DNA of 64,000 nucleotides from Nymphaea colorata (taxonomy: Eukaryota; Streptophyta; Magnoliopsida; Nymphaeales; Nymphaeaceae). The notes under the pieces are model-generated. The model was not told the DNA's origin. It saw nothing but the letters and a program-made list of their open reading frames with translations, and made no database searches. Position numbers and translations under genes: made by a program. Location of the stretch: assembly GCF_008831285.2 (NCBI RefSeq), contig NC_045140.1, positions 14,156,233-14,220,232 on the forward strand. The letters run 5' to 3'. Shown here in pieces: positions 38,537 to 50,934 of this stretch; position 1 is the first letter of the stretch, and the number at the start of each line of letters is the position of its first letter.

Positions 38537-40007
38537 GTTGGAAAAAATTACTACTCCAGTTTAAAATCTTATAGTTCTGCCCATATCTAGCACCTGTTCC
38601 AAGAATCATATGTTTTTCAGTTTAAGAATCACTTGTATTCCTGTTGGTGGGTTGGGGTACAGATGTAAATACAGTAGACGTAGCTATTGCCTCATCCAAC
38701 TAGTCAGGAACAGGCTGTCAGTCATAGATAAAGGATTCAAGGTACATAATTTTATCAGATCCAATTGCTCGATATAATTGATGCACGTGCACTTGCACAT
38801 TTTTCTTCATGATGCACATGCATATGCACATTTTTCTTCATGCAAATTAATTTTTTTTCTACCTTTACAGGCTGTCTATCTAAGGCTATTGCTTCTTGTG
38901 CTTCAATGGTCATCTCAACAACTTTTGTGAACGTGAAGAAGATGCATGTATGTTTCCACAGGTACGTCTTGTAATTGAATGCTCTGACCCTTGTTCATGA
39001 AGAACTCATGAGTTTGCAGGTGTGGGGCACTCTCTTTGTGACACCTGGTATGGAGGTTTTCTTTCCTAGTTATGTTAGTTCCTTAAGTAAATTGTACATT
39101 TTCTGTTGAAACATGATGCTTATTTATGCTTCTTGATCTTGAGATTGATAGCAGTTATTTCTTATTTTTCTGTCCTAGTTTAGGTTTATTTAACTGTTAT
39201 TTGTTTGCCTTGTAATTGTATTGAGATTATATCTAAAAAGGATTGCTATGTTATGTTGAAGTTGTTTTAGTTTTGCTAGGTTAGTTGTGATCTTGTAGTC
39301 CTTGCTTGGATGGTATCAACTATAGCTTTCTACAGGATTGGCAGTCTACTTGCTGTCATTTTATGTCTTGCATGAAACTGTTGCAACATGGTATCACACG
39401 AAATGCAAGCTGAAACTTTCTGGAAAAGTACCTGAAAATTGAGTACAACATGACAGAAATTAATAGTGAAAAGCTACATCTATATGGTTTATAACTCGTG
39501 TTGTATCTGTACCTTCTTGCACATTGATCACAAGCTGAATGCTTAGGTATTATATTGTGAACTGCAGACTTGTATGGTGATTTTGCTTTGATTTATGCAT
39601 ATCTTTTTTTTTTGTCTTATTACTTAGGGGGTTATGTTTTAGCAAATATTATTTGTGCTATCTAGCAAGGTGCACGGTCTGTAGTTTGGCATACCATTCG
39701 GAGTCTAACAGAGTCCAAATCTATATTTGTCATTATTGTTTAACTGATGATTTTAGAAAACCTGCCTCGTAGGATTGGTTTATTTTGTTATTCCTTAAGG
39801 AAAGTGAAGAGCTTAACCCAAGTCATTTGCCAAACTTGCAATCAGTTGAGGACCCGACATCTATGGGAACTTGTCCCACTTAAATAGAAGGCACTACTTT
39901 TATGGGGGTATTGGTAAAATTTGTTTTTTCAACCCATCTTGTTTTTCAATTTTCCGTCTCTTTAGGGAGTATAGTTTCTTCCTCCTTTTGATATACCATT
40001 TGATGTC
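38537..40007. other. Non-coding, no further PDR exon found
   Basis: I looked for the next transporter exon (VTIEIPYV-like, then the GYYW region) and did not find it. The sequence is AT-rich, with a short repeat of GCACATTTTTCTTCATG at about 38796-38840. Confidence 0.5.
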
Positions 40008-40460
40008 ATGAATTTTTATCGAAGAGAAAATTTTAAATTTTGCTTAAAAACATTTTTAAAATTGTTTTCTCACACAATGATATATGTCTTTGGTTTATTC
40101 ATAGTACCTTCTCGAGTAAAAGGAGAAAATTTTAAGTTTTTTGTTGTCAATCATTGGCTGAGGAAATCTGAAAAATTCCTGTATATGAGCAGTAAAGAAA
40201 AATCTTATAAAGCTGAGAAAATCAAGACTAGAAAATGCTATTGACTCTGATGATCAAGCATCTACAAGGATTCAACAGGAAAATATCTTGAGAGAAAAGC
40301 CATAATGTTGTGTAAGATCTTGACAGGTAGCAAAATGAGAGTTGAGAGATGGGCTCGGGGCTTGTGTAGTTGTTCCTCTCAGTCGTTAATCGAGAGTACC
40401 GGGTAGGCATATAGGTAATTTATGTCTGTCCCGCGAAGATGCATGTTTGTAAGTGGTAGG
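40008..40460 (-). repeat. Dispersed repeat family, inverted relative to the 51-59 kb copies
   Basis: The stretch GAGATGGGCTCGGGGCTTGTGT and GAGTACCGGGTAGGCATATAGG, with flanking sequence, matches the reverse complement of 51720-52145, 57245-57690 and 58590-58920. At least four copies therefore exist in the window. It has short open frames in the copies (a shared KMRVERWARGLC peptide) but no recognised protein domain. Confidence 0.8.
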
Positions 40461-40910
40461 AAAGGCTTACAATCACCTATCAAAAGGGAAAGCTAGTACT
40501 TATATGCCATTGTTCTGCTTCATTTAGTTATTTCTTCTGGTAGTATTCTATAAAACCTAATCCTTGGAAGCTTATTTACTATTTAGTGTGTAGAAGATGC
40601 GTCACTAAGGTTGTAAGCATGCAGTATCAACTGCTGACAGTATAGTTGCTTTTAAAAAATATACATCTTCTTTTTTTCCTTCTATCCATCAGAAAGTTGC
40701 ATTTGCATACACTCTATCAACTGTGTTTGTTGATATTTTTTCATTATGATCTTGGCAGTATTAAGAATTAATTGAATTAAAATGCACCTAAAGTAGGCTT
40801 GTTGGACTTCAGATGATTGTATATATGTCTTTTCTTGTTACGTGACTAATGTGGGTTCCAAAAAGAACCAGTTCTTCTGCGATCTGATTTTGGAATTTTA
40901 TGCAAAAACA

Positions 40911-42064
40911 GAATGCTGAAAAATCTTCTGAGGACTCAGCAAAGGCTGATAGGAAAAATGACTGTCTTGTAAAAGAAGTGCAGGCAGAGCCTGACCTGAA
41001 TCTGTCTATGAAGGTAAATGGAACAAGTAATTCAAATGAAGCTTTTACTCCAGATCATAGAAAATCATCTAAAATGACATTGGAAGAAGTATCTTTAGGT
41101 AGTGAGTGCCCAGAAATTAATGGACAGTCGAATCTGCACATTTGTAACAGAACATAATTTCAGACATATCATTAGCTATACGCACAGGCTCTTTATTATC
41201 AGATACTGATAATGTAGATGCTGAAGTTAGACTAGCTAATAGTGCGAATGTTGTCAATGCAAGGGTGCTGAGTGAAGGGACTCCAGGGCAAAGTAATGAG
41301 GTTGCCTCAGGCACACCAGTAGTACCAAAAGATTTTGATAAAGACGTTGAAAAAGGAAATGCTGCCTCCAAGATGGCAGAAAACCAAATGACTGCAAAGA
41401 GTGACAGCAGAATAGATCATGAACACAAAAATTGCGGAGAAGAACCTTGTAGCACAGGTTTGGAGATGGGAGACAACAGGACTATTGGAAATGGTGTCAA
41501 CACAAAAGTAGTAGTGCTGAAGGCTCCAGGTGACAATGATAAGACTGTAATGCACACTGAAGTGGTACAAGAAGTTCATGATTACAAAGAACATGGAAAA
41601 GGACCTGCAGACACTGGTTTGGATAATGCACATAACCACATAAATGTAGACAGTCTCATTTCAAAGGGGATGATGCAGAATGCACCAGGGGATAATAGCA
41701 AGATCATGTCTGGGAACTCACCAAGACCTAAATGTTATGATTACAAAGAGGGTGGAGAATGTCCGAGTATGGTTTCACTTCAGAGATGTCAGACAATCAA
41801 ATAACTGCAAACAATCCTGCCACAAAAATGATGGTGCTGGAAGCTGCAGGGGATAACAGTGACATTGCATCAGGCAACTCAGTAGGACAAAAAACTTATG
41901 ACTGCAAAGAAGGTGGAAGAATTCTGGCTGGTTCAGACACAGTCAGCAATGGTGTTATAATAGATATAGGTGATTTAAAAGTTGAAGAACAGGCTGAAGA
42001 AAAAGAAGAAAGAAACACTGTAGAAGGAGGTGAAAATAGTGGAAAAGTGAAAAGAAACAAATGA
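40911..42064 (+). pseudogene. Unrecognised acidic protein with about 50-residue repeats, in three frames
   Basis: An exon-like block starts after CAAAAACAG (acceptor-like) at 40910. It reads in frame 1 to about 41150, in frame 3 from about 41164 to 41804, and in frame 2 from about 41759 to TGA 42062-42064, so two frame changes are needed. The product is hydrophilic and acidic and probably disordered. Three degenerate units of about 51-53 residues are visible, each with a GDN motif (KAPGDN, NAPGDN, EAAGDN) followed some 15-20 residues later by YKE/CKEGG. The C terminus is Glu-rich (VEEQAEEKEERN). I do not recognise the family. It could be a terminal exon of a fast-evolving gene or a decayed copy. 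Confidence 0.5.
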
Positions 42065-42132
42065 TTAAATTGTGAGCTTCCTTTTGGGATAAATAGTGGA
42101 AAAGTGAAAAGAAACAAATGATTAAATTGTGA
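42034..42132. repeat. 57-bp tandem duplication spanning a stop codon
   Basis: A 42-bp sequence starting AAATAGTGGAAAAGTG is repeated at 42034-42075 and 42091-42132. The duplication includes the end of the open frame and its TGA, so the second copy lies in the presumed 3' untranslated region. Confidence 0.95.
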
Positions 42133-43998
42133 AATAATTGACACTTAATTGTAAGAACTTCTACCTGTCAGGGTATATATCTGAAATAGAAGTCAAGGCT
42201 AAAGGAAGCTTTAGAATTTCAGGCTTTGAATGTGTTTCCTCAGGGATTGATAACTGTAGTTGCTAATTAACGATGCAATCAAGCAGATATAGTCAAATCT
42301 AACCTTTTTTCTGTTCTAAATCTTTGGTGTCTTGAAGAATATCTTAGACTCATTTGGGAAATCACCTGACTTTCTTTGAAAATGTAGTATTCAGAGCAAT
42401 TGAGAACATGCATATTCACCAAAAGAAGTTCTAGGTGGGTACTGACTCTTCACAAAATGAGAGGTGTGGGCCATTGTTGACTACTTGATGGCTTCCTAGT
42501 GGGAACAACCAAAAGCAGTATCTACACCTTTCAGCAAGAAATATTAGTTATTAGATTCAAGTACTTCTTGAAGTTCTGCACTTTGAGCTTGAGCTTTTTA
42601 AGTAGTTATTCGTGGCTCCAAAAAATTGACTTCAAGGTCGGTGTCTTATCCTGCTAAACTCTTAGAACCTGATGATGTAACAATCTGTACGTAGATGATG
42701 CCTTGTAGGAATTTGAAACTGTTTTTATCCTATCAATGATAGTCATTTAGTTTATGAGATTGACAGAAATTTTTGGACAGATTTACACTTCAAACATTTA
42801 ACGAGTGATGAAGATTCACTTTTTGGCAATGCCTCTATGCTTGACATAACATGAAAACACAAGAGACAATGAAGATAGCCACAGCATGGTCTGTTTTGCA
42901 TATAGGATTGTCGTAGGTAATGATATTAAGAAAAGACCTTTCTCAGTTGCTCTGTCCATTTTGTGAAGGTTCTTTTCTTGATTAAATGAATGAGACAGAA
43001 AACCTAAGGCTATTGAAAGTTGAAACAAATTCTTCATTATTTACAATGTATGATTTTGGCTTATTTCTAACATGAATACTTAGTTTCTTGAAAATATTAT
43101 TCCAAAAGTTGTCCTTGTTCTGGGTGATGGATACTGACTAAATAATAACATGCATATGTGAATGCTGCTAATCATATGTCTATATATTTGTTCTAAGTGC
43201 AATTCAGCTATAATTAACTTTTTAAAATTGAAGGCAATGTGAACTATGATGAATTCCTGATATGTCATTTAGAGTGGCCAATCAGTTGATCTCCTTTTGA
43301 TGCTCATTGCAAGTTTGATGCTTCTTGTTCTTTTGGTAAGCAGAATGCTGCTGAAGCCAACATATTGATTTGGTCCACCACAATTTGAGCACCCAGATTT
43401 TTGTAATTGTCACTCTGTCTTAACCACCTAATTTTTGTACTATAACTCTGTGGCAGGCCAGTTTGTGGATTTTTCAATATTTAGTTATGTTGGCAATTAT
43501 TTCTGGACTCACTATTTCTTCACCGTTCTTGGAACATCCTCAGGGAAATTTGAGTACTCTGCCCTCAAGAGTGAACATACCTTTAAGGACAGGATCTGAG
43601 AACTGTGTCCATCATGTTTTTTTAGACATCTTGTATTCTTGATCTCATAATCTGAGATCTTCTCCTAACTGGGATGTCAATTATTTCAAGGATCACATGA
43701 TAAATCCAGCCTCAAGCCAGTGTCTGGGCATAAGAAATTTAAACATTCCCATGACGATTGGAATTTGATAGTGAATGTAATTGATTAGCTAGTAAGCTTA
43801 TGATTGGCTCTTAAGAACATAAATTGACTCCATCTTGAAATTCTGTTCCTTGTGTCTTTGTGCTTATGCTTGTTGAGGTGCCGTGTTCTGCTCAAGTAGT
43901 TACGAGTATCATCTTTATTAAAGTACTTTTAGTTACCTATATTGGCTCATTTAAGACTATTACTTTCAAAGCCATCTAAAGTTCTAAACTAGGTACAG
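42133..43998. other. Non-coding, nothing recognised
   Basis: AT-rich sequence without a supported exon. It could be 3' flank of the repeat protein or intron before the exon at 43999. Confidence 0.4.
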
Positions 43999-44368
43999 TT
44001 TACTCCTAGGACTGCGTTCAAGTCAATTTCAACCCGGAACTGAGCAAATAACCAGCTACCCATGTAGTGCAGCTCCAGTCAAGTATTCACCACCACCAGC
44101 ATCATCTGTCTCCACCGTCATAGGAGATGCGCAAAGCCACATTAAACTTAAAAAGAACACTTCCTTGGTTTTAAGAAAATGTCATATAAGCGATGATGAG
44201 CTTGACGAGCTTGATTCATCACTCACATCCATCATCGGTAAGGTGCCAGCTTCACCATCAAAGGACCCTGCCGCTGGGCCCGCCCTACTAGAAGATATCA
44301 GCACTAGTGTTAGGGGAAATACTACCAGGTACCAGCTTCTGCGCGAGGTATGGCTTGATGTGGACTGA
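43999..44368 (+). CDS. Unrecognised terminal exon, Ser/Pro-rich then acidic
   Basis: After an acceptor-like GGTACAG at 43992-43998 the sequence is open for about 122 codons to TGA 44366-44368. The product has a polar segment with SPPPASSVSTVIGD, a basic patch (IKLKKN), an acidic motif HISDDELDELDSSL and a C terminus TTRYQLLREVWLD. Codon content and the third-position pattern look coding. I do not know the family. No start codon is needed if it is the last exon of a spliced gene, which might include the repeat protein upstream, but no linking exon was found. Confidence 0.45.
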
Positions 44369-47300
44369 ACAGCTTATCTCATCTTCTGTCACCTCCTAAG
44401 AGTAATTTTGGTTGTCACATTCTCTCATGTCCTTTCTGTATTATATGTCCCTGTTCTTCAAATATTTAAGCTGTGGAGACGTGGACTTTCTTCTGCCCAT
44501 TCAAGTAATGCTTGGCCTAATTTTTGTTGTATAGAATAATGCCACTAAGAGTGGGAAAAAAAAAAGAAAGCAGGATCTTACATATTTTTCTTGCTTATGA
44601 AGTATTTGCTTCCTCTCATATTTTTTTCATCTCTTTCCAAGTTACCCAGAGGATTAAGGTCTGACACCAGTTTTTGAATACTAATGAACTGAATAAGTAT
44701 CTCAGAAATTTCATGGCATTCTGGTGTTGGAAGGCCAAGATCTATCAGATTAGACTTTTTCATTGTCCGGTTCATGGGCACGGTAATCCATCGGATGGTC
44801 CATGATGCACAGCCATGTTTGGACGACAAACCTTGGGGAAATTTAGCCCAACTAGTGCTGTTTTAATAACAATGAGATTAATTAATTTGCGTCCTCTTCG
44901 CGCTGCATGCATCTTTGGCCACCATATTATCTGGGAAATTAGAAGTCATAGCTTCACGCCTGGACCACCCGAATTGAATTTTAATTTTACTGGTAACCTC
45001 TACGTTTCTGTGAGGTAAAGGCGAAGGCAGGTGTCAGCATTGTGTGGGCAATCGCTCACACATACCAACAAACAATGCTTATTTACATATCGATTCTTTA
45101 GAATAATTTTCTCATTTACATATTGATACCTTTTAAAAATTTAAATTTTATAATTAATGCCTCTTAGACAAAATTTTTTAACTCGACCTATGCTGTGAGG
45201 TCTAACCAAGATTCTGAGCAAAGTCACCTGAATGACTTGATTTCAAAGTGTCTACTAACTGATGAGCAGTTTATTCACTATCGAAACTCATTGTGTGGGC
45301 GCATATCTCTCATTTTTTAATATCAGAAGAAAAGCAAAAGCTAAAAACACTACACGGTTAAAGCATAAAGTAAACTGTTCGTGAGACTATTAAAGGATTG
45401 GCCTTTTGTTCGTAACTTGTAATGAATCTAAGTTGAATGATCGAAATGAAGTTTCAAGTTCGATGTGCACAAGCGGTTGGGTGCCAAAAGGCAATTGGAT
45501 GACGGTGGTGTCGGTGCACTGCTCAAACGAAGCATGGAATTTGCTTTTTTTTTCTTAACCTAACAATACACCTCCCAACAAACTACCAAATTTGAAAAAC
45601 TTGGAAGCTAAAAGCCATAATCTTTTTTCCATGGAAGTGCAAACAAACAGGCCTTGAAAGGAGTACTCTTTGTAAAACAGCTTCTACTTAGACAAAAATA
45701 AGAACTTTTTTTTACTTCCGCTCAGGGACATATTTCGAAGAGGAGAGTGGACGTTATGTTCCTATATCATAAATGGGTGGGTCTTGCATGCAAGTTGAAG
45801 CACATTAAGATCTCGCCCACTTGGTACTGATGCAGTTCTGAACCTTGTGGGCAGCTATTGGCTCTCACCCCTGCAGACAGTGAGATTAATCCTCCCACTC
45901 ATTGGAAAGCAATAGCAAGCACCATAGATCCATTTGAGGTATACATGAAAGTTGCAACCGGAATCCGACTTTCCAAGCAATGCAAATCCGTAAGGAGAAG
46001 GTCTCCCCACCGACTTTCCAAGGACAACAATTTGAACCCAATATTAGACCCGGTTCCCCTCGATAGTAAGACTTTTACGACACTCTTGTTAATGGTAGCC
46101 CCAAGATTATATCAAGCTTTCCTTCATCTGTTGCATTTGTGGCGCACTTTCGATACGATAAAATACCAAAAAGGAAATTTTCTTAACATGAATTTGCATG
46201 AATAAGAGGATTAATCTCACCACCCGACCAAAAGCCGAAGCCACCTTCCCTTCCTCTTGTTCTCAAGGTCTAGAGTTGTTTGGTACCAGAAAGTAAGATC
46301 TTCAAATGCTTTAACTTGCAAGTATCGTTTGTGATGTGTTCCTCAAGGCAGATAACTTGAATTTCCCTCAAAAACCTCCGATCTGAAGTTCGATGGGCTC
46401 CGTTTAACAAAAGTAGCCTCACTATTTGACACCTTATTTGTGCATCATAGTAAGTCTTTGATCTTGAAAATTTTAGATCGAATAGCAATAAAAATTACCA
46501 AACCAAAAGGAAGTTCACTCATACAAAGTGACATTTTTGAAAGCTACTTTGCACGTCCATTTATGAACCATTTGGGATGGCTAAACACTAAAGTTAATGC
46601 CTATAAGTACTCATATTCGGTGCCGTTCATACTTTAAAAACCTTTTGATGTCCTTGCAAGTTAATGGGAAGTGTTTTTTACTGAAAATCAAGTAGAGTCT
46701 GGCCATTGCTTGGCAAACAGAACAATGTATAATTGTTTCTTATGGCCTAAAGATTGGGGCAGATTCATGGAATGGTTACAAACTGTTCCATTTGCCAAAT
46801 GGGCCCAGGATCACTCAGTCGGCAAGATGGCCAACATAAACCAAGTTCACCAATCATCCACAAATGCATCCACTAGCAAGGATAGTGGATAAGAACCAGC
46901 TGATTGACTTTGGCTCAAGGTTGAAAAATTACCCCATCAATACTATAATCAAACCCGACGGGGTTACGGCACACAGGTCGACCAATGGCGACGCTTCCCG
47001 GGCTTTGACTTTCCGGTGGTGGGAAAGTGCTCCTGCTCCCCCCGACAGTTGTTCGTGTTGTTTTCCGCTTGCTTCTTGTTCCTCGAACCAGTCAAAAATA
47101 CACAATTATGTTACTGGCTCATATTCCCATGTCGCTTCCTTTCTTGCAGATCTGCTTCTGATATGAGCTAGGTACGTTAAGAGGAGATAATCTCTAAGTT
47201 TCTTTATTTTAAACACCAACATAAGGCATAACTTCTTTTTGTTTGAGTTATCAAACTCCACACCAGTAGGACATTCCACGATGGAGTTTCTTGCTAGGGA

Positions 47301-47471
47301 AGAAGCAAGCCATGGGATAGAAATAGTTCTAGTGGGTGTTTGATCTCTTTTGGACAAGCATCTGTTCTGAAACCCATCGGTAATTTAATTATGACAAGCT
47401 AGCTCAACTGATTCAAGCACCGTGGTTTGACAGTTTCCCTTTTTCAATGTTTACCTAGAGGAAACAGCCTT
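44369..47471. other. Intergenic DNA, no supported gene
   Basis: Several open frames (for example 45858-46205 and 46671-46892) lack recognisable motifs and splice links. I see no RNA gene or repeat boundary. Confidence 0.45.
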
Positions 47472-50400
47472 CTACGTACATATGCTCGAGTCTTCAACCA
47501 AATGGGACAAGGCACAACCTTTATGTGATGAAAGTGCAGAACTAGGATTAGGGGGTGTCATCAGGATGGTCTCTGGAACGGGTGACTTTCTTTCCATTGG
47601 CTCAACTGGAACCAGCTTTCCACCGACTTGATTGGCAAAGACAAATGTGACCTGCAGGCACAGGACAAACGATTGCAAACGTGATGCGACATGTTGGTGG
47701 TCGACCAGTCTGATAATGTGGTGAAAAGAGAGCGTAATAAACTTCAAAACAAGTAATCATGTGAATAACTAGAAAAGATGCATGAATATAGCATCTCAGG
47801 AAAGGGACGCTATTGTTAGGGGAGAACAGATATTAAACATTGTCAACATAAATTACTAGAAATATCTGCTGAAAGATTTCCTTGTACAGCTAGTGCCTTG
47901 ACGTTGACTATTGAATCAGAAAAAGAATTGAACATGAGACCAAGCAAAAGGAACAGCAGATACAGGTAGTAGCTGAAACTGGATTATCAAAAGAATACCT
48001 AGAAGCAAGTTTAAGGGTGAATGGCATAAAATCAGCTGTCTTAGTGAGATAATAGAGAATCTGGCTAAGAATAATTCATATACAGAAACCAACACAACAA
48101 ACTTATGCCCATGGAGATAGGTAAAAAAAATGGTGATTTGCTAGCAAATACAACTAGTTAGAAAGAACAACAAAAATTAACTAGCGGCAGCATGCCATAG
48201 CACATCAGACTAAATAAAAGCAGCTCAATTATTACACTACTTGATGGAAAAAAGGGTTCGTTGTTCTTCATTTAACAGATTCCATGGTAAAGGATGGAGA
48301 GATTGCTAGAATTCCCTCACAAAATATCAATGCTGAATAACTATAATAATGATGGCAATGTCAGAAAGCCACTTAATTATCAGCATTGTCTCCCTAAATG
48401 AGAACCCTGGACATATCAAAAGCTGTAGGGAGCATCACCTGGAATATGGTGATATCATTAACAGGGTCCTTAAATAAATATGTTTTTCATGAAAAACCCC
48501 TCACAAGCAAACAAACTTTTTTCCAAAACATTACACAATCCTACAACACAATAGACGAAATTATAGTGACTCAATACATGAATGTCGAGTTGCACGATTG
48601 ACAGAATAGGAACCATCATGTAATGGCATAACATAGACAATGAACTCGAGCAAGTTATGGTGCCATATTGTGATATACCATAAGTGAACCTGGAATGCAT
48701 CATTGTCCCATCACAATGAGACTGAGTGACTTGCAATGGGTTTCACATTTTAGTTCTTGATCGATGAACTGCTAGATGAAGCACAATGGCAATAAGCTCT
48801 CAACAGTGAGAAATGGAAGCTGCCAGAACAACAGCATGTGACTTCCTGGTAGTCGACAAGGCAGAGAAACCACAGCTGAAACCTAAACATGCCACTGAAC
48901 TAGATAGTACCAACCATATTTTTCACGAAATTAGGAGTTACCAAGAGTAGAAGAATAGTTCTTCATGTTTCATTTTCCAAATAGTTCACAAATCAGTATT
49001 GCAGAAAACATTAAGACTTACGACTGGAAAATACAAGATACATCAACTTCACATGAATTTCCTTCCTTTTTGTTGCATCAATGGCAAGGTACACCATCTT
49101 GCGCCACTAGTATTAGAAGGAGTATCTACACAATATTGTCCTCCTTGGCATGTGTTAAACCTCTCGTAATTCTCTATACCAGTTTATGAATTCATCCATG
49201 CTAGTTGATCTAAATTGAAATTGGTCAGATAATAAGACTTGAAGAATAGTTTATTTGATGAAAACAAGTTCTAGTAAATTGTTTTTCCCAAAAAGGACTT
49301 ACTACAGAAAAGGAAAGAGGAGGGGCCACAATTGAAATTAGGAATGCATGTTCCAAAAACCAATTAGGGAACTAAGTTTCCTAAACAAACTAAGAATCTA
49401 GATTTCCAAAACAGTCAAGAAATTAGGTTACAAGGAAAAATGGGAAAGAAGGTGGGACATTCGTCCCACCTTTAAAAAGGGACAAGGAGGAGCAGTGAAC
49501 TCTATTTAGAATACCATCCCAGAGAATGAGAGAGAGAGAGAGAAAAAAAATTGAAAATTTTATGCACCTATCCCTCTTCAACTCCTTCAACTTTTTCCCA
49601 TACCTGAATTGTGTAGGCATTTGAAAAAGATAGATATCCAGTCCAATGGAAAAAAAGAACGTATGTTGTATTTCCCTTGGTCCCTGTTTTAGCAGCTCAG
49701 TTCACATTTCAAAAGACAAATAGATAACAGCAAGTGTTTGCCTTTAGGTATCGAGTGGTTGAAGTAATGTAGAAAGCATCAAATAACATAATGTGCTTGA
49801 CCATCTACCAAAAGCATATTTCCCTTAGACAACAACAATCCTGTGTTCACTGCATAGAAGTTCTTAATTTAATGTCAGCATGAAACAACTGATCTTGTTC
49901 TTCAATTGAAGTATGCATGACAGCAAGAATTGATTTAAATCAAACAAGAATGTTAAGATAGTCAAGCTTTTCAGGAAATTGTCAATAATGACAAGTACAA
50001 CTATGGTAGAATGTCAGAAAGAACGCAACAAGTGAACGGCGAGATAAAGAATAGCTTATGGAGTCCACTTTTTGTCTGCATTAAATGAAAACACTGCCTG
50101 CAGCACTAGGTTGACAAGAATTGAATGTCTTTAATTTAGATAAGAATGATTCCTATAAAATCTGGCAAGCAAAGCAAGGAAAAAAAGAAAAAAAAGGCAA
50201 AACTAGAAAAAGAATGAAACCCAAAAGGTACCTCTTCACCAGCTGAAGCTTGAAGAATCAGGTCAGGAACAGTAGTTGAAGAGGAATGATGCCCCCCGCT
50301 TGCTAAGTCCTCCTCAAGAGGTCTTCCCAGCTGGAAAGAAAGGATTACAAGAAACAGAATTAGAACAACTATCCTAGGAGCAAGAAAATTTAATTAAAAA

Positions 50401-50625
50401 AACTATCAAATATGACCCACTTGCTTCTCTGAATTTTTCCAACTTTTCAAGCATCCAGCAATCTTTGCAAATCCACCAATATCAACATCCTACTGATCAG
50501 TGTGACATTCATCTTCTGCCACCCTTCTTTCAAATACATACTCTTTCAGACTTTTCATGCCATCTTCGACTTGCATATAGTTGGCATTGCAGCGTGCGCA
50601 GTTCATATTTTCATGAATTTCCGAC
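47472..50625 (-). pseudogene. Unrecognised three-exon gene fragment, minus strand
   Basis: Three exon-like blocks lie in order on the minus strand. Block 1 (50625 to about 50417) follows CTACAG and encodes HENMNCARCNANYMQ and SLKEYVFERRVAEDECH. It has an in-frame TAG after HTDQ (likely CAG before) and then a one-base slip within GFAKIAGCLK/LEKFREASG. Block 2 (50330-50232) has TTCCAG and GAG|GTACC borders and 33 in-phase codons (GRPLEEDLASGGHHSSSTTV, then ILQASAGEE). Block 3 (47651-47472) follows CTGCAG, encodes VTFVFANQVGGKLVPVEP and ends at TAG. Phases of blocks 2 and 3 join cleanly, so they may be the 3' end of one gene. I do not recognise the family; the CxxC pair could bind zinc. Confidence 0.5.
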
Positions 50626-50934
50626 CTGTAGAAAGAGAAACATAAGATATGATATTTCATCTGGCAACATAGATTCAGCTAAAATCAGCCTCAGTTTAAC
50701 AGTTTTACTGCCTCTCTTTTATACCAACATAATGTTCCCCACTTTCTCTATTAAGTGGAACTGCCTAGGCCTTAACTAGGTGCCACCTAGTCCCCGCCTA
50801 AGCCTCTTCATGGGATCTGCTACCTAAGTCTGCCTTGCGCTTTTAACTGTATAGATTTATATGCAAAAATAGGTTCAGCATGATTTTTTGGGCGCCCCTT
50901 CTTTTCCCGCTTCACCTTGCAACTAGTGCAACTT

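Noticed and set aside
41150-41163. A 22-bp GT...AG 'intron' joining two frames of the repeat protein
   Set aside because: The stretch from GTAACAG to TTTCAG is far shorter than any plant intron; a frameshift is more likely.
45858-46205. 115-codon plus-strand open frame
   Set aside because: No motif, no clear start or splice context, and no related copy in the window.
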